Part shown: one piece after another, positions 1 to 12,100 of the stretch | Position numbering within the stretch: the first letter of the stretch is position 1 | How the letters are laid out: the number at the start of each line of letters is the position of its first letter | DNA from: Girardinichthys multiradiatus | Lineage: Eukaryota > Chordata > Actinopteri > Cyprinodontiformes > Goodeidae | DNA: 64,000 nucleotides | Assembly (NCBI RefSeq): GCF_021462225.1 | Contig: NC_061812.1 | Location: 52,755,848-52,819,847, forward strand | Direction: 5' to 3' | The notes under the pieces: model-generated | Seen by the model: only the letters and a program-made list of their open reading frames with translations | Databases searched by the model: none | Told to the model about the DNA's origin: nothing | Position numbers and translations under genes: made by a program

Positions 1-335
1 TACCCATGATTGGGGTTTTGAGTGATGAACCAGGCTGGGAGTTTTAAAGGCCTCAGGAATCTTTTGCAGGTGTTTAGAGTTAACTCGTTGATTCAGATGA
101 TTAGGTTCATAGCTCGTTTAGAGACCCTTTTAATGATATGCTAATTTTGTGAGATAGGAATTTTGGGTTTTCATGAGCTGTATGCCAAAATCATCCGTAT
201 TAAGACAATAAAAGACCTGAAATATTTCAGTTAGTGTGCAATGAATCTAAAATATATGAATGTTAAATTTTCATCACAACATTATGGAAAATAATGAATT
301 TTATCACAATATGCAAATTTTTTGAGAAGGACCTG
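1..335 (-). mobile_element. Tc1/mariner element, terminal fragment at window edge
   Basis: This is the 5' flank and terminal inverted repeat of a Tc1 element whose body lies left of the window. It matches the right end of the full copy at 33751-35360, including the end motif GAGAAGGACCTG followed by the TA target duplication at 336-337. The first bases hold the start of the transposase frame on the minus strand (Met-Gly-Lys, ATG at 5-7). It carries a few point differences from the full copies. Confidence 0.9.
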
Positions 336-358
336 TATTGTCAAAGTGGTGTGTGGTG

Positions 359-2150
359 GTGGACCCCAGAATGCAGACAGCAGGCAGAGCTGCGATGAGT
401 AAGGTTTTAATAAACTGAAACTCATCTTAGCAGGTGGTGGCAGGCAGGGCGTGAAATGCAGGCAAACGGACAAGGACAGGCTTGGTAAAACAGGCTTGGC
501 ATGAACAGATGAGCTGTGATGTTTCCGTGACAAGTAAACAGAATAGAGGAGTACAAATGGAGCATGGTGCAGGTGATACGTGGAGAATGATTGCATTGTG
601 CAGCTGGACCGAATGAAGCTGATTGCTATGGCATACTGTGGCAAGGAGTAAACAGAAAACATGGGTGGAAATAAATACCACAAGGACATAATCAAACCTA
701 AGAAACATAGCTATAACAGAACATAAACCAGAAAGCATTATAACCAGAATACAACAATCTAATATCACAAGAAACCAAACCTAAGCAAACTAAAGCACCA
801 CCTGGAAAACAATGAACAGAAACAGGAACTGAAACTCAACTGTGAGAACATAATAAGAGAAAAACCCCAAAAAAAAAAAAAAAAAAATCCCAAACAAAAC
901 AAAGAAACAAAAAAAAGTTCAGGCGGGCGACCCGTAGGTCATCTCGTGTGAGCACAGAGTTCAGGTGGGCGACCCGGAGGTCGTCTTGTGCGAGCACAGA
1001 GTTCTGGGGCTGGCGACAGCTGTGAAGATAAGGACCTGGCAGCTGGCAGAGGCGGAGAGACCTTGGCGGCCGGTGACGGTGGCGTAAATGAGGACCTGGA
1101 GGCCTATTTGTCAGTCTAGGAGTCTAATCAGGAAGCCAGGAGCACTTATGAACAACCCCACAAGGACTCTGGCCATGACACTATGGACCAGAGCGAAGCC
1201 TTGGAGTCTTGGTCTCTGGCTCAGGAACGTGAGGCAGTTCATCCTCGAATCCCTCATCGCTGAGCTCAGGAACCAGAATGACAGAGGGCTCCTCATCGAA
1301 CACCTCGTCACTGGCTTCAGGAACCAGGACCAGAATTGGTTCCTCTCCGAACCCCTGGAAGACCTTGGGACCTAGAGATCGAGGTTGGTCGTCCTTGATT
1401 CTCTCAGAGGAGTCCGGCTGACCCTCAGAGGCAGGAGCAGCGACTGTGTCCAGTTGACCCTCAGAGGCAGGAGCAGCAACAGCGAGACCCTCAAAGGCAG
1501 GAGCAGGAGCTGAGGCATTGGCGGGACCCTCGGAGGCAGGAGCTAAGGTGTCAGCGAAACCCTCAGTGGCATGGACAGGAGCACTAAAGACCTGAGGCAG
1601 ATGACGGAGGGCAAAACTGTCTTCCTGCTGTCTCATGATTCTCCTCCATCTCCCTCAATTTCTCTTTTAGCTCAGGGGAGGGATGCAGGTGAATGGCCGT
1701 TCTGAAATTCCTGAGCTGGCAAGCAGACATCCTCAACTGCTCCTCCAGCTTGTCAGGCATTGTCACGTTAACATGGGTGGGAGAGAGCGGAATAGGCATG
1801 GGTGGAGCCGCAGCGGGCCTGGGAGACAGCACTGTGGCAGACGAAGGCATGGGAAATGCCTTCGTGCTGCAATGGCTGCAGCAGACATGGGAACCACTAC
1901 CTCCGCAGACGAGAGCCTGGAAGCAGCTCTGCAGTGGCGTTTTCTGTGGCGGGGAAAGAGGCAGATGCCGCTGCTGCACCATGCTGGAGGGAGAGAAACA
2001 ATGCTTAAAGGGACCTATTCCCGGACAAGGAATTGGCAACCTGGATCCATTATATGCCAACTGGCAGGCCCGCAGCATGGAGCAGATTTGTCTCCGCCTC
2101 CCGAGAAAGAAAAGAAAAAAGGTCCATCCTGTTCCTGAGTCCTGTTGAGG
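359..2150 (-). repeat. Retroelement-like repeat with gag-like frame, copy 1
   Basis: The end of this repeat (CCCAGAATGCAGAC, near 363) and its body are shared with a second copy at about 50930-53190. In both copies a minus-strand frame is rich in Ala, Pro and Ser-Glu-Gly repeats, with a helical segment of the pattern PD(K/E)LE followed later by SPEL. The class is uncertain: it could be the gag/leader part of an LTR or non-LTR retroelement or a non-autonomous derivative, since no reverse transcriptase is attached. The inner boundary near 2150 is approximate. An A-rich tract lies at 870-887. Confidence 0.5.
1181..2078 (-). pseudogene. Gag-like Pro/Ala-rich frame, broken
   Basis: Two overlapping minus-strand frames (1584-2078, then 1181-1636 in another phase) read as one decayed protein. 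The first part has a Pro-rich leader and a helical stretch with PDKLEEQLR and SPELKEKLREME. The second part repeats an ASEG-type unit six or so times (ATEG, ASEG, FEG variants) and then becomes acidic. The homologous frame at 51660-52546 has the same order: leader, PDELEQRLR, SPELMERI, then TEG repeats. Function is unknown. A structural gag role is a guess from composition only. A frameshift separates the two parts. Confidence 0.4.
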
Positions 2151-3694
2151 CTGGTTTATTATGTCATGAACGGCTCTTGGAGTTGATGGGCGGGAGCAGA
2201 TTGGTAAAAATAAAAAGGTTTAATAAATAAACAAACTTAGAGGCAGGCAGGAGGTGGACGAAAACATGGAGCAGAGACGGAAAAGCTTGGACATTAAACT
2301 GGCTTGGCTTGGCAAAAGTGTTGACAGGACCAGTTCCAGCAACAGGGATCGCCAGCCTTGGGCCATCATAAGCCAGCTGTGGCACAGACAGGCTCGCAGA
2401 GCGGTGCAGTGTCTTCTCCACCTCCTGAGACGGGTAAGTAAACAGACCCATCATACCGGGGCCGGGCCCCAGATTAGCAGCAACAAGGAGGCATTGAAGT
2501 GTCAGCCAGACTCACCGGTACATGAGCAGATGCAGCCTCTCGATGGCGACGTCTGTGCCGAGCTGCGGGTGGAGAAAGCCAGATGTTGGGACCTACAGCC
2601 ATGGATTTCACCATCAAAACTCCGGTACGAACATTTCTGGAACTTTCAAAAATGAATGGCATTTAACTGACTTCCAGCACAACTCCGAAGGGGGAAGGGG
2701 GGTAGCAGAGGACTTCCCACGATGACACTGCCCGCATATAACCCCCCACCTTTCCGCAAGTCTTTCTCTTCCACACCGATGACCATCGGGATAGGAGGGA
2801 ACAAAGCGCGCTGATGTCTTTTGCTGGGAAAAAGACATAAATTCAACTGGATCCAAGGAAGCCATACGATCACCGATCATATGCAAAGTTAAGTAGAATG
2901 AAATACTGTCTGTGTATCCGGTATGTTCATTCATGAGCGGGGAAATTAAGGTGTAAGAGTTGCTTACATTTTCTCTCCGGAGCAAAACTGTGTCGAAGAG
3001 ATCCCCGGCAGAGAAGCTGTTTCTACAAGCCGAGTCTGAAGGACGGACTACGGCTTGCACCACCGTGTTACGGTAACGAACAGCCGCCCAGCTCTCCGGA
3101 GCTATCGCTATTGTTCACAGAGCGAACGCAGAGGTTAGCTGAAAGCCAACCGCTTGTTGACTGTGGACGTTTATTCGAACTTCATCGTCCTTGGACAACG
3201 TTTACTCACCATGGTCAGAGGTTAGGTTTGGGCAGATTAACAGATAGGTTTAGGATGAAATGATCTAAACGTTTTCATGTTATGAAGTTTGTTTTGTGGA
3301 ACTCGGCTATCTTTGTGCTAGCATGCTATCTGTAGCACACAGGCCGGTTCGTGTTCTTTGTATGTTTTAAAGTTAAGATAAACTTTATTTAAAGGGTGGT
3401 TTTAACCAGAACATTGCTCATAACGCGCCGTCCGCGCTTATGCATTTTAACCCTTTTATTAACCTGGTATTTTAAAGGTATGCATTGATTCTGGTGCTAA
3501 GCTATTAGCTTCTTTTGTTAGCCCAACAGCTAGCCGGTAAGACCACGTGGCAGCACTAAGTAAACACCATTAAGCCCATTTCTCCAGAAAGATTTGGCTC
3601 TTTTCCAAAATACCACTTTTATAATCTTTCTTCAAATATTATTTCAATAACTAAAGGCAGCTAATGAGACACCGTTGAGAATTCATCCAGAAGG
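2151..3694. other. No gene recognised; related repeat fragment at the left
   Basis: About 2200-2560 resembles the start of the flanking gag-like repeat (an A-rich run, then ggtttaataaa and a series of ggcttgg words), so it may be a second partial insertion. From 2690 to 3560 the DNA is less AT-rich with scattered CpG and an E-box (CACGTG) at 3544, but no open frame shows a recognisable domain and no splice-linked coding series is evident. Confidence 0.4.
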
Positions 3695-4125
3695 TTGGTT
3701 TTATTCAGTACTGTTATCCCTCGCAAGTTGGTCTCCAAATTCCATGACCTATGTCTCAGTTCCTCACTGTGTTCATGGACCATGGATTCCCCACAGCAGG
3801 TCAATATGGGAAAGTATATCTCTTCCACCATCTCTCTCAGGACCGGTACTCCTCAGGGCTGTGTGCTGAGTCTAGTGCTTTTCACAATATTCCCACATGT
3901 CTGCATTACCATTTACCCCTCATCAAATACTATTGTTAAATTCGCTGATGATGCTACAGTTGTGGGTCTGATTTCAGAAGAAGATGAGACAGCCTGCAAA
4001 AGTGAAGTGCATCACCTCACCCAGTGGTGTGCCGACAATGGCCTCATGCTCAACACCTCCAAAACTAAGGCAATGATAGGTGCTGCCAGATCTCGCAAGG
4101 CAAACAAGCAACCAGCTCTATGAAA
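3695..4125 (+). pseudogene. LINE reverse transcriptase fragment (L2-like), palm domain
   Basis: The plus-strand frame contains the reverse transcriptase block GTPQGCVLS and the catalytic block KFADDATVVGLIS, followed by a helix ending in LNTSKTKAM. These match the same blocks of the intact L2-type LINE at 14503-16671 ([12 protein letters not shown] and [13 protein letters not shown]). The fragment lacks the endonuclease and the front of the RT. The continuation lies at 4905-5275 after an unrelated insertion. It is a dead 5'-truncated copy. Confidence 0.8.
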
Positions 4126-4904
4126 ACAAGCCCAACGGACAACCCACCACACTGTGTAAAGTAGGAGGCATTTGTAAACACTATAAATGTATACAGTTAT
4201 AATGCCATTATACATAAGTAACAGCAAAAGTATGCAAAACAGTTTTAACAAACATTTTGAATAACCTAAATTCTTTGAATAACTTATATCCTTTAAAACT
4301 TGGTCAATAGAAAAGTGCATTTTGCATAGTCAACAAAAAACGTTCTTTAAACTGTTTACAAGAAAAGATGCATCAGCCAACTGAAACAGCCCTAGTGTAA
4401 AAACCATCTGTTTTCCTTATCAAAAATCATATATGTAAAAATTTGTATAATGCCTGGCACATAAAAAAAAGATGTAAAAACAGCTTTTAGCTGAATTACA
4501 AACCATCATCGCCATTTTCCTCACCTTTTGCAACTCATTCTCACGCTGTCACACTCGGCTCTGCCGTGAGTGTGTTTGGAGTGTGCCGAGTCAACTTGGG
4601 CAGGCGCAATAACCAAAAAACGGCAGCGTAGAACGGACATACTACCTACCACTCGTGTTTTGCTTTATTGTGGGGAGCTGAGAGATAATCAAGGGGGTTC
4701 ATTCGAAAAGAAAGCCAAGCCGAAATAAGTAACCTCATGTTCAAAAACAAGCACAAAAAACCGCAATGCGCAACTCCCGAGATTTGCAAGTGACTTTAGA
4801 GACAAACAAGCCCAAAGACACTTATAATAAGGAGACTTGGCAACACTGCCGAAGATCATCGACTTCAGATGAACTAAGGTCACACACACCCCTCTACACT
4901 CATG
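4126..4904. other. AT-rich DNA separating two halves of a LINE remnant
   Basis: The flanking LINE fragments are collinear, so this stretch is probably an insertion or a strongly diverged part. No transposase frame was recognised. No end repeats could be confirmed. Confidence 0.35.
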
Positions 4905-5275
4905 CAGTCATAATAAGATGGTGGAAGAGCTGGATAACCTGAGGTTTATGGGAATTACACTGCCAGTCTGGCTGACCTGGATCAACTGGCCAAGACAGCC
5001 CAAGAGAGGCTTTTTTTTATCCAAAAGAAACTGAAATGGGCCAACATACCGTCAAAACTACTCCTGAGCTTTTACAGAAGTATCATAGAGTCCATCCTGA
5101 CCAACAGTGCCACAGTCTGGTATACCATCTGCACACCCACAACACCACAGCCTCCATCGAGTAGTGAAGGTAGCACAGCGTATCATCAGGTTGGAACTCT
5201 CCGGATTGGACATTCTGTACACCAAAAAACTTTAAATGAAATCCCACAGGATCCTCAAGGTCACCACACACCTTG
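4905..5275 (+). pseudogene. LINE reverse transcriptase fragment (L2-like), thumb region
   Basis: Broken frames encode a region equivalent to the RT thumb of the LINE at 14.5-16.7 kb: a KKLKW-type block, then SFYRSIIESILTNSATVWY, matching [19 protein letters not shown]. It continues the fragment that ends at 4125. Several frameshifts are present. Confidence 0.7.
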
Positions 5276-5451
5276 GCCACCTTATATTTTAATTGTTTAG
5301 GTACCGGAGGATCAGAACAAAGAGAAACAGACTAAGAATAGTTCCTATTCCAAAACTGTATCATCCATTATCCCACTCATCCTGAAATATAAAATGTACA
5401 TTTTTTTATGTTGCTTTTTTGTCCTTGTCTGCTGTTTCAATCATGCATTTA

Positions 5452-6681
5452 CAGGCACATTTCAAAAACTTAGAATATTGTGTAAAATTGCAATATTGTT
5501 TGCCATTCATCTCAGGAAGGGAAACTCATATATTACATACAATCATTACACATGGATTGATATATTCCAAGTCTTTGTTTCTTGTAATTTTGATGATTAT
5601 GGCTTACAGATAATGAAATCCCAAAATTCAATGTCTCAGAAATTTAGAATACTGTGAGTTCATCATTGGACACTCATGGTGTCACACCCTAATTAACTCA
5701 AAACACCTGCAAAGGTTTCCTGAGCCTTTAAACTTTCTCACTCTGGGTCATTGGCTACAAAATCATGGTGAAGAATGCTGGACTGATGTCTGGAAGACAG
5801 TCATTGACACCTTTCACAAGGGGGGTAAGCCACAAAACATCATTGCTGAAGAAGCTGGTTGTTCGCAGAGTTCTGTATCCAAGCATATTAACCGAAAATT
5901 GAGTGGAAGAAAGAAGTGTGGTAGGAAAAGGTGCACCAGCAACAGGGACAGCCTTGATTGGATTGTCAAGCAAAATCCATTCAAGAATTTGGGGGAGCTC
6001 CATAAAGAGTGGACTGAGGCTGGAGTTGGTGCATCAAGAGCCACCACACACGGGCGAATACTAGAGATGGGCTACAAATGTTGCATTCCTCATGTCAAGC
6101 CACTCATGAACCAGGGACAAAGTCAGAAGTGACTTACCTGAGCTAAGGAGAAAAGGAACCGGACTGTTGCTCAGTGGTCCAAAATCCTGTTTTCAGATGA
6201 AAGTAAATTCTGCTTTTCATTTGGAAATCAAGGTCCAAGAGTCTTGAAGTCCAGTGTGAATTTTCCACATTCAGGGATGGTTTGGGGTGCCATATCATCT
6301 GCTGGTGTTGTCCCACTGAGTTTTCTGAAGTCCATAGCCAATGCGGCCATCTACCAGGAAATTCTAGAGCACTTCATGCTTCCCACTGCTAACAAGCTGT
6401 ATGGAGATGCTGATTTTATTTTCCAACAGGACTTGGCACCTGCCCTTACTGCCAAAGATACCAAAAGCTGGTTCAGTGACCATGGTGTTCCTGTTCTTGA
6501 TTGGGCAGCAAACTCCCTTGACCTGACACCATGGCATAATCGTCAAAATTACACAAAATGAAGCTTGAAATATTTTACTCTCTGTGGAATGAATCTATAA
6601 AATAACCGTTTCACTTTCTGAAATGGCTGGAAAAAAATATTGCACTTTTATGCAATATTAAAATGTTTTTATATGCACCTG
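5452..6681 (+). mobile_element. Decayed Tc1-like transposon
   Basis: The left end (CAGGCACATTTCAAAAACTTAGAATATTGTG) follows a TA at 5450-5451, and the right end near 6681 reads as an imperfect inverted copy. It is related to, but clearly older than, the Tc1 family at 33751 and 62562. The right TA duplication is not preserved. Confidence 0.8.
5764..6560 (+). pseudogene. Tc1-like transposase, broken
   Basis: Pieces of a Tc1 transposase are readable in several frames. In order they are an N-terminal helix-turn-helix start at 5764, a GRKKCGRKRC basic motif near 5900, a block ending CCIPHVKPLMNQ and stopped by TGA at 6130, a SDESKF block near 6196 with the first catalytic Asp, and FQQDLAPALTAKD at 6421-6459 with the second Asp. 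The C-terminal part with the final Glu is missing after 6530. Frameshifts and stops make it non-functional. The closest relatives here are the intact 334-residue proteins at 34028 and 62839. Confidence 0.85.
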
Positions 6682-7877
6682 AATTTCAGTGTACCACCGC
6701 TGCCACATCTTCTTTAACCTAACCCCTAACCCTATGTGTTTCATATATTTTTCCTTACAATTTATGTTTTTGTGGTTTGGAGAAAACAGAAAAACATAAA
6801 TTGTCATAAATTTACATAGATTTACATAAATGTATGTATGAAAATAAAGACTAATTAATTCATCTATTCATATTGGAGACTGCAGAGCTTTTTTAAAGGG
6901 TTTTAAATGAAAAAAAAAACAATTTGGACTTTGTCTTCAAAGGAAATTACCCTTTTGATGATAATTACTACAGGTTTCTTTTTCCAGAAGAATGAAAATG
7001 CCGTTATATTTTTGGCAAGTAAAGTCGTTCCCATGAAGCATTATCTACGTCAGCTTCATTTAGGGAAGTAGGAGTGAGTTATTATTATTATACCAAGATA
7101 TGAAGGTGTATGCTTTAAGCTTGACACTCTGTCATACCCAGATTTTAGACTATTTTGAAGTAAGAAACGAACAGTTCTTGAGTTGCTCTGCTGTATTGAC
7201 AAAGTCGTCTTCTCCTCAGGCTAGCTAATAGCCCCTTTATTAAAGCAATACAGAACCTCCCCGTTGCTTTTTATTGGCTATCCTGTAGCATTTGGGGTAT
7301 TCAGTAGAGCAAAGAAACAGTGGCTGAGTGACAGACAAGATCTGATAGATGAGAACACACAGGAGGAGCTTTTATGACTAGCGTCTGCTTTGGAGCGTCC
7401 CGTTTGTGTTAACTAAATGACTATTGCCTTTTTTTAGTTTGGACTCTACACCGTTTAGGAATTAGGAATTCATTACTGTATTCCTGAAAACAAAAAAGCG
7501 GACTTTTAGTTCTACCAAAATATTAGTAAAAACGCCACTTTTCACGCTCCAAATAACCAGGTGTTGTGTGTTGCTTTGTTTTGTTAAACCGGTTGTAATT
7601 ACCATGGTTTATATTTATCTCAACTGTGAAAAATCCCCAGCCTAAATGTTTTAAGCTAAGGTAAGCTAAGGCAAAAAAGACAAAAAGCTAAGGCACAAAA
7701 TCTTTACTCCCTTGATGTAATGTGCATTTAAGACCTGCTCTAAGTTCTCTTACCTTACTTGATTTTCTTTTAACTAGCAACTGTAAGTCATTGCTCATGA
7801 CACAGTGTCTGACTCACTGAGACTAATTACTTTTATATCAGTTGGAATGCTAGATGAACTTTAAGCTTCACACTGTA
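6682..7877. other. No gene recognised
   Basis: AT-rich DNA with short ATT and AAGCTAAGG direct repeats (7083-7092, 7650-7695). No open frame over 100 codons or known repeat was identified. Confidence 0.5.
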
Positions 7878-8187
7878 CAGGTACTTCTCAAAATATTAGC
7901 ATATTGTGATAAAGTTCATTATTTTCCATAATGTCATGATGAAAATTTAACATTCATATATTTTAGATTCATTGCACACTAACTGAAATATTTCAGGTCT
8001 TTTATTGTCTTAATACGGATGATTTTGGCATACAGCTCATGAAAACCCAAAATTCCTATCTCACAAAATTAGCATATTTCATCCGACCAATAAAAGAAAA
8101 GTGTTTTTAATACAAAAAACGTCAACCTTCAAATAATCATGTACAGTTATGCACTCAATACTTGGTCGGGAATCCTTTTGCAGAAAT
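7878..8187 (-). mobile_element. Tc1 stub truncated at the Polinton junction
   Basis: Starts after TA (7876-7877) with the family end (CAGGTACTTCTC, one base from the full copies) and runs collinearly with 33751-34060. The match stops abruptly after CAGAAAT at 8187, where the full copy continues GACTGC. There is no right end, so the rest of this Tc1 copy and the left end of the Polinton were lost together or sequentially. Confidence 0.9.
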
Positions 8188-9096
8188 TATCATCATTTCC
8201 CCTGAAAACACACCGGATAAGTTACCAGCACCACCAGAAAGTAAGTAAGTCCTAAGAACTATCTATTTTTATTTGAGAGTGAATGTATTTTAAACCTCAG
8301 ATAAAAACTGTTTACAGATTCGACTGAGAGCTCTGTGGAAGACACAGCTGTCGAGCAGCAGCAGCAGCAGGGTAGAAAAAATAAATAAAAATTAAATAAA
8401 AACAATATATATGTATTTTAAGCATAGTTCAATAAAATGTCATATAAACCTGTTTACAGATACATCCAAAGATGCCACATTGAATCCGCCCACCAGAAGG
8501 TCGCTTTTCAAAGATCAAGACAGCTTTCTGCAGAGAGGCACCGTTTCAGTCCAGCAAGAAGTGAAATCTGGAGGTTTTACCGCAAAGAATCGGAGTAAGA
8601 TAAAAAAAAAAAAAAACTTGTGTATTTTAAAAACTATTTTTCGTTTTATTTATGAACGCTGTGCTGCGCAGCGTAAGATAACTTTTATTGTCTTCTGTTT
8701 TTACAGAATATTTAACCCCGGCCAAAAGACAGCGACTCTCTGCGCTACAAAGCAGAGCAACGCTAGTGAGTGGATTAATGAACGGTACGTTTTAATTCAT
8801 ACATACATACTGAATTAATTTGAATTCCTTTGTTTTTTTTTTCCAGCTTTAATGTGATTATTTCAATATATATATATATATATATTTATTATCTATTTAT
8901 TTATTTTTTGTTCATTCTCCTTACAGAGGTAACGTTGATGGTAGGACAGATTGGCTACAGAAACGGACAACGCAGGAAGACAGTCTCTACAGCCTCACGG
9001 AATCTTCGTAATAAGGCCTCATCGTTAACGCTTCTGGCAGCATGTCAGATTCTGTTAAAGAAGCATTTTGGTGACATCAAGGTGATTTTAAACTGA
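8188..9096 (+). CDS. Predicted five-exon leader gene of the Polinton, function unknown
   Basis: Five short open segments are bounded by good splice sites and all join in phase 1. Exon 1 ends at 8240 (donor GTAAGT) and its start is lost. Exon 2 is 8318-8371, exon 3 is 8460-8594, exon 4 is 8707-8784, and exon 5 begins at 8927 and reads to a stop at 9094-9096. Acceptors are TTTACAG, TTTACAG, TTTTTACAG and CCTTACAG. Exons 2, 3 and 4 are exact multiples of three (54, 135, 78 bases). The product would be Ser/Gln-rich at the front (a run of five Gln in exon 2) and basic at the back (KRQR in exon 4, RNGQRRK in exon 5). I do not recognise a domain. Splicing is inferred, not shown. A further acceptor (TTCATAG) lies directly before the polymerase ATG, so the exons might instead be alternative leaders of the polymerase mRNA. 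Confidence 0.5.
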
Positions 9097-9180
9097 ACTG
9101 ATCACTGTGTTTTTTTTTTTTTTGTTTTTTTTTTTTCTGTAGGTTAGTTTAATTTTATTTTGTTTCTTATGTTCATAGAA

Positions 9181-12100
9181 ATGGATAACCAAATCAGACT
9201 TGCCCTGGATGAAATAAGAAATTTAGTTAATGAACTTAACGAAATTCCCATTAATGCAGAAGTAGCAGATAACATCGTTTTAAATGCATGTCCTGCTAAC
9301 AGTGAAAATGTAATAAATGAACATCAGCACGGTGACGTTTTAAACGTAATCAATCAGGCTCTTTACGATTTAAATAGCGCACCATCTCCACACAGCATTG
9401 AGGAAAATGATTTACCTGACAGTCATCAGAATCTTTCTACGTCACACGCCACAGATCATCACGGGGGTCATTTCAATACGGACGTAGCAGTTAGTTCTGA
9501 TCAAATAGAGCGAGATCCTCCAGCTGTGGTTGAACGTGAACATTTTAATAACCATGAAATAAGGAGACCTTTTACCATACCGCCGCCCTGTCCAAGTAAC
9601 GTTCCAGATTTAGCAGCATTCTATACAGACATCATGCGTATTATAATTGAATTAGCCGACGCTGCGAGATCGTTAACCAGACGTAACGACGTTGTGCAGC
9701 TGGAATTAGTGGGTGAAAATCTCAATCGTCACATCACATTTACTGTTACAGATGATGGAAATATGATCCTGCCTGCTTTCGAAAACTTCCTCGACGATTT
9801 AGTACAATCGAATGCAAATATACCTGTAGATAATAACATGGAATTTGTTCTTCAGGTTGTTAATGACCCAGCAGGAGGTTCTAAGCGTAAAGCTGCAGGA
9901 ACGTTAGACTGTGAACTGTTTAATAAGAAAATGCGTCATTTGTATATTATAAACAATACCGGTAATCAGTTATGTTTTGCAATCAGCCTCGCACACGTCT
10001 CTGATCCTGAGCTCACGGATCACCGTGCTGTAGAACTGGGGAGGAGATGGCAGCATCAGGCAGGCCTCGACGAGCAAACAGCAGTTACTTTTAGTGATAT
10101 TGGTAAATTTGAAACCATTCTGAAGAGAAAAATTGTAGTGTTTCACAGAACCACGGGCTCTACTGCTCTGTGTAAATTTGAGACCAGTTTCCCCGATCGT
10201 TCAAACCCTCTGTTTTTGCTGTTATTTCAAGGTCATTACTATGGGATAAAAAATCTCAAAGGTTTTATGGGGTGCAGATATATTTGTAATTACTGTTACA
10301 CCAGCTATGATAATGCAAATACACACCATTGTGAAGGTTATTGTCCAGTGTGTCGAACATATACATGTATGCAAGAGATTAGCAATCCTGTAAGCTGTGC
10401 AGGCTGTCAAAGAATCTGTCGTAATTCCTCATGTTTCAGCAGACACAGGGAAACGCGCATCAGAAATAGTGCTGAAAGGCCTATGAGTGACTGTGAGTTG
10501 GTAAAACTGTGTAAAGTATGCAAACGGATATACGTTATTCCAATCAGTAAACCGAATAAACCACACGTGTGTAATGTAAAATGCTGTATTTGCGGTGAAA
10601 ATGTACCTCCCAGCCTAGACATTACATGCGATGATCATAAGTGTTACATTCTGCCTTGCAGTGCAATTAATCAGCTTGATGATAAACTGATTTTTTATGA
10701 TTTCGAATGCCTCGTCAATGAGAGCGGCGTGCATACCCCCTTTCTGGTCTGTGCTAAAACGTTGAAAGGTGATGAATGGTACGCTTATGGACTGAATTGC
10801 ACCCAAAAATGTCTCCTGCATTTCAGGAGGCCAATGTACAAAGGTTACACCTTAATAGCGCACAATGCGCGGGGGTATGATGGTTACCTGATTCTCACAG
10901 CAATGCTGCAGTTAGGCATTAAACCACATATCGTCATGGTAGGAAGTAAACTTCTCTGTTTAACCGACCCTGATTACAGGTTAAAATACATTGATAGCCT
11001 GTCCTTCATGTGCATGAAGCTTAGTGCCATGCCGAAAGCGTTAGGCTTTTTTTTTCCCCACCTATTTTCCTCTGAACATCTCCAGTATGTGGGGGCTTTT
11101 CCTCCTCCATCCTGCTACGCTGTAGAACGCATGAGTCTTCAAGAACAACAGGTGTTTAGCAGCTGGTACAGAGAAGCGAGCAAAGAGGTCTTTGACTTTA
11201 AGAAAGAAGCAATTCGTTATTGTAAAAATGACGTTGAAATTCTTTTTCAAGGATGCTTAAAATTCAGAGACGAGTTCTTTAAGGAGACAAGTGTGGATCT
11301 GTTTAAAAGTATCACAATAGCATCAGCCTGCATGAAGGTTTTTGTAACCAATTTCCTTCCTCCTCAAACCTTAGCCATTCCATCACCTCTGGACTACAGA
11401 CGTAGTAGTAAAACGTTCTCCATCGCGTCCATTCAATGGCTCGGCTGGATTGCAGACAGCAGAGCCATATTTATCGAGCATGCATTAAATAGGGGTGAAA
11501 AGAAAATCGGCCCATATTCAGTGGATGGGTATGCAGAGATTAACGGTGTCAAAGTTGCGTTTGAATTTTATGGCTGTTGTTTCCACGGCTGTAAAAAGTT
11601 TTACATGCCTCATGACAAGTGTCCGTTGAGAGGGGTCGCATTTGAACAGTTTTACGCAGCCACTGTTGAGAGAAGCAAGGTGTTACAAACTGTGTACGGC
11701 CTTCGTCTCGAAGTCATATGGGAGCATGAGTGGATTGAAATGAAAAAATCAGACCCAGGGGTGATCAGCTTTCTTGAGAAAGTTAATGCACCCGAACCGC
11801 TATCCCCCCGGGATGCGCTGTATGGTGGACGCACCTGTCCTATGAAGTTGAGGTACACAGCGGAACCGGATGAAACTGTACACTATGTGGATTACACATC
11901 TCTGTACCCTTATGTAAACGCCAACTGCGTTTTTCCCCTCGGACACCCCACCATCATTTATAAAGATTTTGATGACCCCAGCAGCTACTTCGGGATAATC
12001 AAAGCTGTGCTCTACCCACCACGTAACCTGTTGTTCCCTGTTTTACCTTACAGAACATCCCAAGGTAAACTTGTGTTCACTCTCTGCCACACATGCGCTG

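Noticed and set aside
2614..3063. 149-codon minus-strand frame
   Set aside because: No recognisable domain and overlapping alternatives; not distinguishable from chance.
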